Shown here piece by piece: positions 53,330-62,928 of a DNA stretch of 64,000 nt (position 1 is the first letter of the stretch; every line of letters begins with the position of its first letter). Below the pieces are notes generated by a model, which saw only the letters and a list, made by a program, of their open reading frames with translations, was not told the origin of the DNA and did no database searches. The DNA lies in assembly GCA_031412335.1 (NCBI GenBank), contig JANOCT010000012.1, positions 1 to 64,000 on the forward strand. The letters run 5' to 3'. The position numbers and the translations under genes are program-made. The DNA comes from JBBQYA01 sp031412335 (GTDB taxonomy: Bacteria > Bacteroidota > Bacteroidia > Sphingobacteriales > Sphingobacteriaceae).

Positions 53330-56233
53330 TTACTGAACAATTAATTTTATTGCTTTAGTTTGGTTTTCAGTAGTTAACACTAAATTATATACGCCAATTG
53401 CTAAATCATTTACATTAGCTGTAATGCTATGTTTACCAGAAGATAATTTCTTATTTAATACTATTTGTACTTGCTGACCTAATTGATTGTAAATAATTAA
53501 ACTTGTTTTTGTATCCTTCTTTAATGAAAAACTAAATTCAGTTGAAGTATTTGCAGGATTTGGAAAGGTGGTAAGATCAGAACTTAATTCTTCATTAGCT
53601 GATAATCCAGTTGTGATAAAAGCAGTATATTTTACTTGAGCTGCTTGTGCACTTGTTTGCAAATCAGCTAAATCATCACCACCTATTACCGCTAAAGCAA
53701 AAACTATTTCCGCACCTGGTGAAATCGTGTAAGGACCAGCGCCAATGCTGAACATGACATCGTTCCCGGTAGCACTCACAAAACCTAAACTATCTTTTGC
53801 TACGCCACTAGAAAGAGTTAAGTATTTTTCTGCAATACTATATCCATTTTCCTGAGGATCTCCGGCTAACTCATACGATTGAGGATAAAAAGATGGGGCT
53901 GCTGGGGTGATGGTATTTAAAACTTTAACGCCAGCCCAAGGATCTGTTGCTGTTATTGAGAATGCATATCCCATATTGTTTGCGCCATCCCATGCCGTTC
54001 TATTACTACTTGAAGCATTTATATCCCAATCGAAAAACATACCTGGGTATACATTGCTCAAAATATTTGCGCTGGTATTTTTAATTTTATATTCAAATAT
54101 TGCATATTTATTATCTGGTGTTGCGTTCCATGCCATTTCGCGATGCGAAACTTCTAAACCAACTGCAGGACTTGCGTTTGCATCAGTAAAAACACCTGAA
54201 CTTAAGAAATCAATTCCTGATTGAGCAATTTTTGCCACTCTGGTAGTCGCAGGAAAATTATCATCAGGAGTAGAACCTTCATTTCTAGCGCAATTTGGTA
54301 CTTCGGTTGGTGAAACACCAATCATTAATGCTCCTTCATAAATCATATTTGTGTTTTTATAAACGAAACCTAAACCACGAGTATTAGTATTGTCGACAAA
54401 ACCAATCCTTCCAATACCAGTTGCAGTAGATTTTATATCATTTACCGTAATATTTAACGTAGATACATTTACAACAATTGAAATTAATTCAAAATCAGAA
54501 TAAGAGCCATCTGAGTAGGTTATTTTTAATGTTAAAGCAGCATCTTCTGGTGCGGTTTGATTTACAACAAAACTGAAAGCTCCATTCAATGGAACAGTAG
54601 TTAATGTTGGAATTGCTCCTTGAGTTACTTGGGTTGTTAATAAAGTAATAGCAGTATTTGGTGAATAAAGCGAAACAGTTGCAGTTAAATTCGAGGTAGG
54701 TCGCAAGTAATTTGTTAAATCTGCTGTAATGGTGATAGTATCTCCACGTAGTCTTCCGCCATTTGTATTGTCGGCAATCAACATATTTTTTGAACGAATA
54801 GAAGGGGAAGTAGTATCAGTAACTGCTCTTAAAACATTGATTCTACCTTTTCCAAGTCTACTTTTAAAACTTACATTCTTACTGTCAATGTCGTCGCATG
54901 TTACACGCAATTGCTCTCCAATTTGAGTAGCAGTGTAGTTAGGAAAAACCGATTTAACCAACGCAGCAGCACCAGCAGCAATAGGGGAAGCCATGGAAGT
55001 TCCATCGAAACTTGCATAGCTATTATTGTATAGAGTGCTATAAATGCCAGAACCAGGTGCTGAAACATCAATGGTATTTCCATAATTTGAAAAACCAGAT
55101 TTACGATCAGCGGATGTTGAAGAAGCAACAGATAAAACATTGGTAAAAGCAGAAGGGAAATGTGGTTCAGGGCTATTATTATTTCCTGCAGCAGCAACAA
55201 CTAACGATCCATTTTGCGTTGCATAATTTATGGCATCTTGTCCAAATTGACCTCCGCTTCCACCACCCCAAGAACAATTAATTACGTCTGCACCTTGGTT
55301 TGCAGCATAAATTATTCCTTCATAACCTGTAAGTATATATCCTACACCTCCGGGTGCTCTGGTATCGTTATCTGCTGAACATTTTATGGTTAATAATCTA
55401 CATTTAAAACCAATTCCTGCAATTCCAACTCCATTATCAGCAACTGCAGAAGCATCACCCGAAACATGAGAACCGTGATTGTTATTGCCACCCAAACAAT
55501 TTGCATTGTTATCTCCTGTAATCGTATTAAAATTGGCACCTGCAAAATCCCAACCACTGAAATTATCTATAAATCCATCGTTATCATCATCAATTCCATT
55601 TATTGGATCACCATAATTTTTAACTTGATTGGCTGCCAAATCCGGATGATCAAGATCCGAACCTGAATCAATTATAGCAATAACAACATTTGTATCGCCT
55701 TTTGTAACTTCCCAAGCTTCGTAGGCTTTAGTAATTTTTAAGTAATAATTTTTAGTGCCTAACGTATCAGGATCATTAGGTTTATAACTTGGGGCATAAA
55801 TATAATGAGGTTCAGCATATAATACTTCTGGCGATTTTAATAATTCATTTATCGCATTTTCAATTCCAAAAGCTGGATTAAAATCTAATTCATAAATTAG
55901 GCTAATATCAGTAACTACACTTCCATCAGCGGTAAATTTGTTAGTTGGTATTTTAGCGTTTGGAAATTTTGCTTTAACAGAATTCGCCCCAATCATTTGC
56001 ATAGTTTGTTGCAATGCTGGAATTCCAAAAGCTGATTTTGAAACTGAATTTCTGAAGGCTGGATCAATTTTTACAACAATTACACCTGGCAAATATTCAG
56101 TTTTATTCGCTCCTGTTGGAATTTTGAAAGTCCTAGAAATCGCTTTCCCTTTTATTGGATTTTCAGCAATTGCTGGGCTTTGACTAAAAATGGCAAGCGC
56201 AAGCAGCAAGCCCATTTGGGTAATTTTTATCAT
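53330..56233 (-). CDS. Subtilisin-like (S8) protease with T9SS domain
   Basis: The 967-residue protein has a signal peptide (residues 1-24). An inhibitor-like propeptide reaches to about 150, and an S8 domain covers about 160-460. The triad is Asp189 (VIAIIDSGSD), His253 (NHGSHVSG) and Ser413 (FDGTSMASP), with oxyanion Asn351 (AAAGNNN). Several beta-sandwich regions follow, and a type IX sorting domain (FPNPANTSTEF ... IGVYNLVLTT) occupies the last ~75 residues. It is thus an exported peptidase that probably matures outside the cell. A small lipoprotein gene precedes it by 18 bp and is likely co-transcribed. Confidence 0.9.
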   Translation of the reverse strand: MIKITQMGLLLALAIFSQSPAIAENPIKGKAISRTFKIPTGANKTEYLPGVIVVKIDPAFRNSVSKSAFGIPALQQTMQMIGANSVKAKFPNAKIPTNKFTADGSVVTDISLIYELDFNPAFGIENAINELLKSPEVLYAEPHYIYAPSYKPNDPDTLGTKNYYLKITKAYEAWEVTKGDTNVVIAIIDSGSDLDHPDLAANQVKNYGDPINGIDDDNDGFIDNFSGWDFAGANFNTITGDNNANCLGGNNNHGSHVSGDASAVADNGVGIAGIGFKCRLLTIKCSADNDTRAPGGVGYILTGYEGIIYAANQGADVINCSWGGGSGGQFGQDAINYATQNGSLVVAAAGNNNSPEPHFPSAFTNVLSVASSTSADRKSGFSNYGNTIDVSAPGSGIYSTLYNNSYASFDGTSMASPIAAGAAALVKSVFPNYTATQIGEQLRVTCDDIDSKNVSFKSRLGKGRINVLRAVTDTTSPSIRSKNMLIADNTNGGRLRGDTITITADLTNYLRPTSNLTATVSLYSPNTAITLLTTQVTQGAIPTLTTVPLNGAFSFVVNQTAPEDAALTLKITYSDGSYSDFELISIVVNVSTLNITVNDIKSTATGIGRIGFVDNTNTRGLGFVYKNTNMIYEGALMIGVSPTEVPNCARNEGSTPDDNFPATTRVAKIAQSGIDFLSSGVFTDANASPAVGLEVSHREMAWNATPDNKYAIFEYKIKNTSANILSNVYPGMFFDWDINASSSNRTAWDGANNMGYAFSITATDPWAGVKVLNTITPAAPSFYPQSYELAGDPQENGYSIAEKYLTLSSGVAKDSLGFVSATGNDVMFSIGAGPYTISPGAEIVFALAVIGGDDLADLQTSAQAAQVKYTAFITTGLSANEELSSDLTTFPNPANTSTEFSFSLKKDTKTSLIIYNQLGQQVQIVLNKKLSSGKHSITANVNDLAIGVYNLVLTTENQTKAIKLIVQ

Positions 56234-56251
56234 GTTTTGTTAATTGTTAAG

Positions 56252-56539
56252 TTAATATATAGGATTAGGTTTATTTGTTGTACAATTTAATTTTATCCAT
56301 TCCACATCATAATCCTTTAATTCTTTTCTTTCTCCTGCGATTATAAAATATTGAGCGGTTTGCTTTTCGATAGCAGAATCAGATATTACCATGGGCATCT
56401 TATTTTCATACCACTCGTCTGGGCAGACACGTAAAAGTTGTTTTGTGTTTTTTTCTGCTGAACTTGTTATTTTACTTTTTGTAGAACATCCAAGAATGAA
56501 TAATGAAGCTAAAAATAATAAAAGAACTAAATATTTCAT
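56252..56539 (-). CDS. Small lipoprotein upstream of the S8 protease
   Basis: The 95-residue protein has a lipoprotein signal with the cysteine in the lipobox LGCST, near residue 18. The remainder is soluble (RVCPDEWYENKMPMV, then YFIIAGERKELKDYDVEWIK). No family is recognised. The 18-bp gap to the protease gene suggests an operon, and an inhibitor or chaperone role can be considered but not shown. Confidence 0.6.
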   Translation of the reverse strand: MKYLVLLLFLASLFILGCSTKSKITSSAEKNTKQLLRVCPDEWYENKMPMVISDSAIEKQTAQYFIIAGERKELKDYDVEWIKLNCTTNKPNPIY

Positions 56540-56823
56540 GTAATCAACGGAGTTACGCAGAGTATTGGAATCTGGTTGTATTGCTAAGAAAAGAAAGCTC
56601 TAATATAAGATAAGCGTTTGAACTGTGAAAGTTTGTTTTGAAACGCTTTTTTATAGCAAGCCACAATTTTTTTATTTGTTTAAAAGGTAAATTAAATCAT
56701 ATCATTATGATTTTGATAGACAATTAAATCAATCATTATTTTAGTTCTCAGTTTTTTTCTATTTCTTGTGGAACTTTTGTTGGATACTGCAACAGGATTT
56801 TTTAATAAGTACATACCTATAAA

Positions 56824-58284
56824 ATGCAAGAAGAATTATCATTACCACCAACGGAATTAAAACGTGAACTCGGTTTATTCGATTCCACTATGATAGTAAT
56901 CGGATCTATGATTGGTTCCGGAATATTTATCGTTACGGCAGATATTGCTAGAAACGTAGGTGCACCAGGCTATATATTATTAATATGGCTCATAACTGGG
57001 TTGATTACAACATTTGCTGCATTAAGTTATGGCGAGCTTGCCGGAATGATGCCCAAAGCAGGTGGACAGTATATTTATTTGCAAGAAGCTTATGGTTCTC
57101 TAACAGGTTTTTTGTTTGGATGGTCCGTTTTTATGGTTATACAAACAGGTGTAATTGCAGCGGTTGCCATTGCTTTCGCCAAATTTACTGGCGTAATTTT
57201 TCCATGGTTTAGTACAGAAAATGTATTGTTTACTATTTTTAATTTTAAGTTTAATACTCAGCAACTATTAGCTATTGCTAGTATTGTATTACTCACTTAC
57301 ATAAATCTGAGAGGAGTTGCTAATGCTAAAATTGTTCAACTTGTTTTTACAGTCGCAAAAATTGTTGCTTTAATTGGCTTAATTATTTTAGGAATTTATA
57401 TAGGATTTAATTCAGAAGTATTTAAATCTAATTTGGTTGATTTTTGGAAACCCTACAAAATAATTGAAGATGCTGGCAAAATCACCATGCAAAGTATAAG
57501 TGGTACTACTTTGTTAAGCGCCATGGGGCTTGCAATGGTAGGTTCATTATTTTCTTCTGATGCTTGGAATAATATAACCTATACAGCTGGAGAAGTAAAA
57601 GATCCCAAAAGAAATATTCCATTAAGTTTATTCTATGGTACACTTACCGTTACGGTATTGTACATTTTGGCCAATGTTGCTTATTTATGTCTGCTTCCGG
57701 TGCAAGGTTCAAATGTAGGAGCATCCGCCATTGAGCGTGGAATTATGTTTGCAACATCTGATAGAGTAGGTACAGCTGCTGCGGAGCAGATTTTTGGCAA
57801 TCCAGCAATTGTAATTATGGCCATTTTAATTATGGTTTCAACATTTGGTTGCAATAATGGACTAATTTTATCGGGTGCCAGAGTTTATTATGCAATGGCT
57901 AAAGATGGACTGTTCTATAAAAAGGCAGGAACTTTAAATAAAAATAATGTACCTGCATTTGCTTTAATTATTCAAGCAATATGGACGTGTGTTTTATGCT
58001 TATCAGGTACTTATGGTAAATTATTGGATTACTGCACGTTTGCTTCACTAGCTTTTTATATTCTTACCATTATAGCAGTGTTTGTTTTACGTGTAAAGGA
58101 ACCTAATACTCCTAGACCTTACAAAGCATTCGGATATCCTGTAATTCCAGCAGTTTATATTTTAGTTGGTACTGCAATTTGTATAAATTTATTAATTTAT
58201 AAATCAGATACAAGCTGGGCTGGGGTTGGTATTGTACTACTCGGAATTCCAATTTATTATTTGAATAAAAGGAAGAAAAACTGA
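56824..58284 (+). CDS. APC-family amino-acid permease
   Basis: The 486-residue inner-membrane protein has about twelve hydrophobic segments. The first carries the APC substrate motif (MIVIGSMIGSGIFIVTADIA). A consensus loop follows in YGELAGMMPKAGGQYIYLQE. It resembles the serine/threonine exchanger and LAT-type group, but the substrate cannot be read. The gene stands alone. Confidence 0.85.
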   Translation: MQEELSLPPTELKRELGLFDSTMIVIGSMIGSGIFIVTADIARNVGAPGYILLIWLITGLITTFAALSYGELAGMMPKAGGQYIYLQEAYGSLTGFLFGWSVFMVIQTGVIAAVAIAFAKFTGVIFPWFSTENVLFTIFNFKFNTQQLLAIASIVLLTYINLRGVANAKIVQLVFTVAKIVALIGLIILGIYIGFNSEVFKSNLVDFWKPYKIIEDAGKITMQSISGTTLLSAMGLAMVGSLFSSDAWNNITYTAGEVKDPKRNIPLSLFYGTLTVTVLYILANVAYLCLLPVQGSNVGASAIERGIMFATSDRVGTAAAEQIFGNPAIVIMAILIMVSTFGCNNGLILSGARVYYAMAKDGLFYKKAGTLNKNNVPAFALIIQAIWTCVLCLSGTYGKLLDYCTFASLAFYILTIIAVFVLRVKEPNTPRPYKAFGYPVIPAVYILVGTAICINLLIYKSDTSWAGVGIVLLGIPIYYLNKRKKN

Positions 58285-58306
58285 AAATTAAAGAAAAAAA
58301 AATTTA

Positions 58307-58332
58307 AACCACGAAGTCACCAAGGCACAAAG
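58307..58332. repeat. Palindromic repeat element, left arm
   Basis: Bases 58307-58332, read AACCACGAAGTCACC followed by AAGGCACAAAG, form an imperfect inverted repeat with 58392-58417. The two arms match at most positions around a 59-base AT-rich centre. Elements with ends like CCACGAAG are known to be scattered through many bacterial genomes. Confidence 0.85.
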
Positions 58333-58391
58333 TTTTATTCATAAAGAAAAATTAAATTCTTTTAATCAATAAATATTATTCATCTTTTTTT

Positions 58392-58417
58392 CTTTGTGTC
58401 TTAGTGTCTTCGTGGTT
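58392..58417. repeat. Palindromic repeat element, right arm
   Basis: CTTTGTGTCTTAGTG then TCTTCGTGGTT is the reverse complement of the left arm with about three mismatches. Its last seven bases also begin the tandem repeat that follows. Confidence 0.85.
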
Positions 58418-58466
58418 CAAAAAACGTAGTTCAAGATACGTGGTTCAAAATGCTTGGTTCAAAACA
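58411..58466. repeat. 14-bp tandem repeat, four copies
   Basis: Copies start at 58411, 58425, 58439 and 58453 and vary around CGTGGTTCAAAAxx, with one or a few changes each. The array lies directly beside and partly inside the palindromic element and ends 10 bases before the bcp stop codon. Confidence 0.9.
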
Positions 58467-58476
58467 AAATTTATTT

Positions 58477-58929
58477 TCAGCTTAAAATCTGGCTAGTATG
58501 ATCTTTTGTATCTACTTTTTCAATGATTTTTTCAATTTTCCCATCTGCATCAATTACAAAAGTTACTCTAGAAGTTCCCATGTATTTTTTTCCGTACATA
58601 CTTTTTTCCACCCAAACTCCATAAGATTCTACTATTTTTTTATCAATATCGGCTAATAGTGGAAAAGGCAATTCGTATTTTTTTACAAATTTATCATGTG
58701 ATTTTTCCCCATCTGTACTTACCCCTAAAATTTGATAACCAGCCTTTTGTAATGCACCATAATTATCTCTTAAATTACATGCTTGTGCAGTACAACCAGG
58801 AGTATCATCTTTAGGATAAAAATAAATTACTAGTTTCTTACCTGCAAAATCTGCTTTGGAAATTTCTTTTCCATTTTGATCAACTCCTGAAAAATCTGGA
58901 GCCAAATCACCTATTTCTAATTTACTCAT
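58477..58929 (-). CDS. bcp: Thiol peroxidase Bcp/PrxQ
   Basis: The 150-residue cytoplasmic peroxiredoxin has the peroxidatic Cys46 and the resolving Cys51 in TPGCTAQACNLRD, the layout of the two-cysteine Bcp/PrxQ group. The segments IYFYPKDD and MYGKKYMGTSRVTFVID are conserved. It lies last in an operon with the M23 peptidase and FAH genes, overlapping the former by four bases. Confidence 0.92.
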   Translation of the reverse strand: MSKLEIGDLAPDFSGVDQNGKEISKADFAGKKLVIYFYPKDDTPGCTAQACNLRDNYGALQKAGYQILGVSTDGEKSHDKFVKKYELPFPLLADIDKKIVESYGVWVEKSMYGKKYMGTSRVTFVIDADGKIEKIIEKVDTKDHTSQILS

Positions 58930-60689
58930 CGTTTTGTGAAATTTGTTTTATAAACTTTTATATTATTTTTTTTATCTGTAACAATCAGTTCCAGTTCATG
59001 TTTTCCTAAACTTGTTCGCTCATCAAAATTATGGTAAAGCAAACTATACTTTGAATCATAATTCATTAATATCCATTTACCATCAATACTCGCCCGATAA
59101 GTACTTATGCCGGATAAATTGTCTCTTATTCTAAAAGAAATAGAAGTGTAAGCAATTTTTGTTTTTGCCAACGTAATCGGCGAAATAACGGGAGCAATAG
59201 TGTCAATTCCAATAAAAAACTCACCAAATACTTTTAATTTTCCAGTTACCACTCCATTTTTATATTCGCCTCCTTGTGCTATTCTCGCTGAATTAACGAT
59301 TAATGCCTTATCCCATTTATTTTTCAAATTTGAATCTGGAGTTATGCTGATCTCATAATATTCGTGAATGGGGATAAATTTGTTGTGGACTTTGTGTAAA
59401 GTTGAAAAACCTCCAACTGGTGTGGGTGCTTGTTTATATTCAAATTGAAAAGATTTATAAAAACTATTTTTTGGAAAAAATAAATTGATCCCAGTATTAA
59501 CGTATCTGTTTTCTCTGTTATACTCAAAAAAGTTTGGAACATTTAAATCTGTATTAAATTCAGGTAGTGCTTTGGATGACATAACTTTAAAAGGTAAAGT
59601 AGAAATATTTCCATTGGCATCTGTTACTACATATTCCATCGAATAAGTAGTATCAACATCAAAATTTACAACACCCAGATTTATTAATTTACTATAAAGC
59701 TGGGTTGGATTTCCACCATCAACAAAACTTTTTTCGATGTTTTGTCCATTTCTCATCTTTTCTTCATAATCTACATGCGAATTAATTCCGCGGGTATTTG
59801 CAAAAGAAAACCGCTCAACTTTTGAAAAGTAAATAGTTTTACCTTCCATTTTTAACTCAATGCTGTAAACTCCGTTTTTATTGTCGCTTGCATTTTGTGT
59901 ATCGAAACATGTAATACCAAACCCAGTGCTACCACTTGCGTGTATAATAGCATTTTTCTGTAAAGTAAAAGAACCTCCAAAGCCAGAAACAGCAGTTTTA
60001 TGTTTCTTGTAAATCCCTTCAACTCTTGATGATATATTTAATGGATAAGTAGTAATTGATTGAATGATAGGTTTTTTAGTATCGGCAATTTCTAAATTAA
60101 ATAATAATGGATTTATTGTTTCTTCAGTTTTTGCATCTCTAATTTCAAAATGCAAATGCGGCCCTTGCGATCCTCCAGTATTACCTGATAATGCAATTAA
60201 ATCTCCTTTTTTTACAGGCAAATCAGTGGGTAATAAAGTAAAATCTACTTCAAAAGATTCGTTTTTATATTGTTCTGCTTTTACTCTAGCTCCAATAATG
60301 CTGTAGTAAGATTGTAAATGAGCATAAACAGAAACATAACCATTAGGATGGGTAATGTAAATTGCATTTCCAAAACCTCCAGTTTGAACTCGTAAACGAG
60401 AAATATACCCATCGCCGACAGAAAGGACTCTTAATCCTTCTCGTTGTTCAGTTCTTATATCAATACCTGAATGAAAATGGTTGGGTCTTAATTCGCCAAA
60501 TGTACCCGCCAATAAAAGGGGTATTTCCATAGGAGAACTGAAGAAATTTTGCGGATACGAAATCGTATCTGCGATTAAATTAATTAATTTTTTATTTTCT
60601 TTTGATGGTAGAGTTTTCCATTGTAATGAAATCCAAATCAATAAAAAAAATACACTTAAAACACCAGCAACTTTTACAGTTTTTCTCAT
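58926..60689 (-). CDS. M23 (LytM-type) metallopeptidase
   Basis: The 587-residue protein has a hydrophobic N-terminal segment (about 5-22). Its M23 domain covers about 60-210, with zinc ligands in HFHSGIDIRTEQ (HxxxxD) and PHLHFEIRD (HxH). Family members cut peptidoglycan cross-links or act as inactive activators. Here all three metal ligands are present. The ~370 residues behind it are strand-rich and resemble immunoglobulin-like repeats. It overlaps both neighbours by four bases. Confidence 0.85.
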   Translation of the reverse strand: MRKTVKVAGVLSVFFLLIWISLQWKTLPSKENKKLINLIADTISYPQNFFSSPMEIPLLLAGTFGELRPNHFHSGIDIRTEQREGLRVLSVGDGYISRLRVQTGGFGNAIYITHPNGYVSVYAHLQSYYSIIGARVKAEQYKNESFEVDFTLLPTDLPVKKGDLIALSGNTGGSQGPHLHFEIRDAKTEETINPLLFNLEIADTKKPIIQSITTYPLNISSRVEGIYKKHKTAVSGFGGSFTLQKNAIIHASGSTGFGITCFDTQNASDNKNGVYSIELKMEGKTIYFSKVERFSFANTRGINSHVDYEEKMRNGQNIEKSFVDGGNPTQLYSKLINLGVVNFDVDTTYSMEYVVTDANGNISTLPFKVMSSKALPEFNTDLNVPNFFEYNRENRYVNTGINLFFPKNSFYKSFQFEYKQAPTPVGGFSTLHKVHNKFIPIHEYYEISITPDSNLKNKWDKALIVNSARIAQGGEYKNGVVTGKLKVFGEFFIGIDTIAPVISPITLAKTKIAYTSISFRIRDNLSGISTYRASIDGKWILMNYDSKYSLLYHNFDERTSLGKHELELIVTDKKNNIKVYKTNFTKR

Positions 60690-61297
60690 TTTACTTCTAC
60701 AGATAATTGTAGTTTGTTTTCTAAATACCCTTCTAATTTATCTCCTATTTCAACTTTGCCAACTCCAGCAGGTGTTCCTGTAAAAATCAAATCGCCTTTT
60801 TTTAACGTAATAAAACCTGAAATATAGGATATCAAATAATCGAACGAAAAAATGCAATTTGAGGTATTTCCTGTTTGCACTTGATTTCCATTTTTTTGTA
60901 ATGAAAATGAAATGTTCGAAAGATTTTCAAATTCTGAAACATGAAAAAAATTACTTATTGGAGCTGAATTATCAAATCCTTTTGCTAATTCCCAAGGCAA
61001 GCCTTTTTCTTTAAATTCATTTTGCAAATCGCGAGCCGTAAAATCAATTCCAATTCCAATTTCAGAAATATAGGCTGCAGCAAATTTTTCAGCTATTTTT
61101 TTTCCCTCTTTCCCAATTTTTAAAACTAATTCTAGCTCATATTGCAAGTTTTGCGAAAAAGAAGGAATGTAAAAAGGTTTATTATCTTTCAATAAGGCTG
61201 TATCTGGTTTCATAAAAATAACCGGAGAAGTTGGAACCGGATTATTTAACTCAGCAGCGTGTTCGCTGTAGTTTCTTCCTACACATATAATTTTCAT
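60686..61297 (-). CDS. Fumarylacetoacetate hydrolase family protein
   Basis: I start at the ATG ending at 61297, giving MKIICVGRNYSEHAAELNN, because the upstream extension has an odd composition. The 203-residue protein has the FAH fold: VIFMKPDTALL, ELELVLKIGKEGK with acidic metal ligands, and IGIDFTARDLQNEFKEKGLP. Family members split C-C bonds or decarboxylate oxaloacetate and acylpyruvates. The exact substrate is unclear. It overlaps the M23 gene by four bases. Confidence 0.85.
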   Translation of the reverse strand: MKIICVGRNYSEHAAELNNPVPTSPVIFMKPDTALLKDNKPFYIPSFSQNLQYELELVLKIGKEGKKIAEKFAAAYISEIGIGIDFTARDLQNEFKEKGLPWELAKGFDNSAPISNFFHVSEFENLSNISFSLQKNGNQVQTGNTSNCIFSFDYLISYISGFITLKKGDLIFTGTPAGVGKVEIGDKLEGYLENKLQLSVEVK

Positions 61298-61462
61298 ACA
61301 CCTTTTTAAAGTGACAAAATTAGAAGAATATGCAAGGCAGCAAAGGATAGTTTCAAGCAAAATAGATTTTGTTGAAAATTAAATAAATCTGGCTTTGTCT
61401 TATAAACGACAAATACTATTTTGAAAAGAATTCACCTTTGTAAAAATTAAAATTAAATCAAT

Positions 61463-61927
61463 ATGAAAAATTTTATAATTCTTATCGTTTTGCTAGCTGG
61501 TTATTCAAATGTAATGGCTCAAAACAATCAAGCCACATTAACTAAGAACTACAATCTTGAAAAAAACCTAGCTGTTAATGGATATGATGTTGTTAGTTAT
61601 TTCACACAATCAAAAGCAGTGAAAGGATCTAAACAAATTTCAACCAATCAAGATGGAGTAAATTATTATTTTAGCTCCGCATCAAATCTCACCTTATTTA
61701 AAAGTAATCCAAAAAAATATATGCCCCAATATGGTGGCTGGTGCGCTTATGCGATGGGAGCCAATGCAGAAAAAGTGGAAATTGATCCTGAAACATTTAA
61801 AATAAAAGATGGAAAATTATATCTTTTTTATAATGCTTATTTTAATAACACACTAAAAACTTGGAATCAAGATGAGGCTAACTTCAAATCTAAAGCTGAT
61901 ATGAATTGGGCAAAAATTAATAAGTAA
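61463..61927 (+). CDS. YHS domain secreted protein
   Basis: The 154-residue protein has a signal peptide ending in VMAQ near residue 19. A YHS-type domain follows with GYDVVSYFTQSKAVKGS, YYFSSASNLTLFKSNPKKYM and PQYGGWCAYAMG. YHS domains are often linked to metal handling, but this periplasmic form has no known function. It is the first of a run of small genes that includes DoxX-like, DinB, NRDE and ATP-grasp genes on the same strand. Confidence 0.75.
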   Translation: MKNFIILIVLLAGYSNVMAQNNQATLTKNYNLEKNLAVNGYDVVSYFTQSKAVKGSKQISTNQDGVNYYFSSASNLTLFKSNPKKYMPQYGGWCAYAMGANAEKVEIDPETFKIKDGKLYLFYNAYFNNTLKTWNQDEANFKSKADMNWAKINK

Positions 61928-62017
61928 TGGTTGAAAGGAATGAAACTTTTCAATAATAAACTATAAAAACTAAATTAATTTCTTCAAAAACCAACAAAAA
62001 CATAAACATCGTATACT

Positions 62018-62398
62018 ATGAAAATCAATTATTTATATATTGCATTAAGACTCATTGCATGTATTATTCTTTTACAAACATTATATTTTAAATTTACAGC
62101 AAGTCCGGAATCTGTTTATATATTTACTACGATTGGAGCAGAACCAATTGGAAGAATAGGATCTGGAGTAGTAGAATTGATAGCAAGTATTTTACTTTTG
62201 TATCCACCTGCTATTTTTTACGGTGCTTTGTTATCTTTGGGAGTTATGAGTGGTGCTATTTTATCGCATTTAACTATCTTAGGTATTGATGTTCAGGGAG
62301 ATGGAGGATTATTATTTGGTCTTGCACTAGTTACTTGGGTTTGTAGCGCAGTTTTGGTGATTGTTTATAGGAAACAATTTCCATTTATTAAATTTTAA
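62018..62398 (+). CDS. DoxX-like membrane protein
   Basis: The 126-residue inner-membrane protein has four predicted helices, at about 6-24, 48-65, 68-90 and 98-116. It shows the DoxX/DoxD-like phrase YFKFTASPESVYIF and the GAEPIGRIGSGVVELIASIL segment. DoxX-like proteins take part in respiratory or oxidative-stress functions in some bacteria, but this one is only a family match. It starts 90 bp after the YHS gene and 8 bp before the DinB gene. Confidence 0.65.
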   Translation: MKINYLYIALRLIACIILLQTLYFKFTASPESVYIFTTIGAEPIGRIGSGVVELIASILLLYPPAIFYGALLSLGVMSGAILSHLTILGIDVQGDGGLLFGLALVTWVCSAVLVIVYRKQFPFIKF

Positions 62399-62406
62399 TT
62401 TTAATC

Positions 62407-62907
62407 ATGATCAACAACATAATTAACAGTTTAGAAGAAATAAAAATTTTATTAAATGAATTGACAATTCAGGAATATCAATCAGAATGTCAGTTTTTGA
62501 GTAAGGCTACAGTTGGCCAGCATACACGTCATATCATCGAACTTTTTCAATGTTTAGATAATGGTTATACATCAGCAATAGTTGACTACGACGATAGAAA
62601 ACGAAATAAAGCAATTGAAACGGATAGTGATTTTGCCATTGACCAATTAACTTCGATTCAAGCATCCATTAAAAAAGAAGACAAAAATCTTAAAGTTGTA
62701 TTTCATTCAAATAATGGTACATCTCAAATTGAATCCAGTTATTACCGAGAATTATTATACAATTACGAACATTGCATTCATCACCAAGCATTAATTAAAG
62801 TTGCCGTTTTACAATGGCCACATGTGGCATTAAGTGATCAATTTGGGGTAGCTCCTTCAACAATGAAATTCAGACAGGAACAGGTTGCAACAGTAGAGAA
62901 CCGATAA
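62407..62907 (+). CDS. DinB-like four-helix protein
   Basis: The 166-residue helical protein has a first histidine in TVGQHTRHIIELFQ and later histidines in YEHCIHHQALIKVA, the metal-binding pattern of DinB/YfiT-like folds. These proteins are often thiol-dependent transferases or detoxification enzymes. It lies between DoxX-like and NRDE genes at 8 and 21 bp, so it is probably co-transcribed. Confidence 0.75.
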   Translation: MINNIINSLEEIKILLNELTIQEYQSECQFLSKATVGQHTRHIIELFQCLDNGYTSAIVDYDDRKRNKAIETDSDFAIDQLTSIQASIKKEDKNLKVVFHSNNGTSQIESSYYRELLYNYEHCIHHQALIKVAVLQWPHVALSDQFGVAPSTMKFRQEQVATVENR

Positions 62908-62928
62908 AATAAACTAATCGGTAAATAC

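Noticed and set aside
58411..58466. Tandem repeat considered as a CRISPR array
   Set aside because: The 14-base units are directly adjacent without spacers, and no cas gene is in the window.
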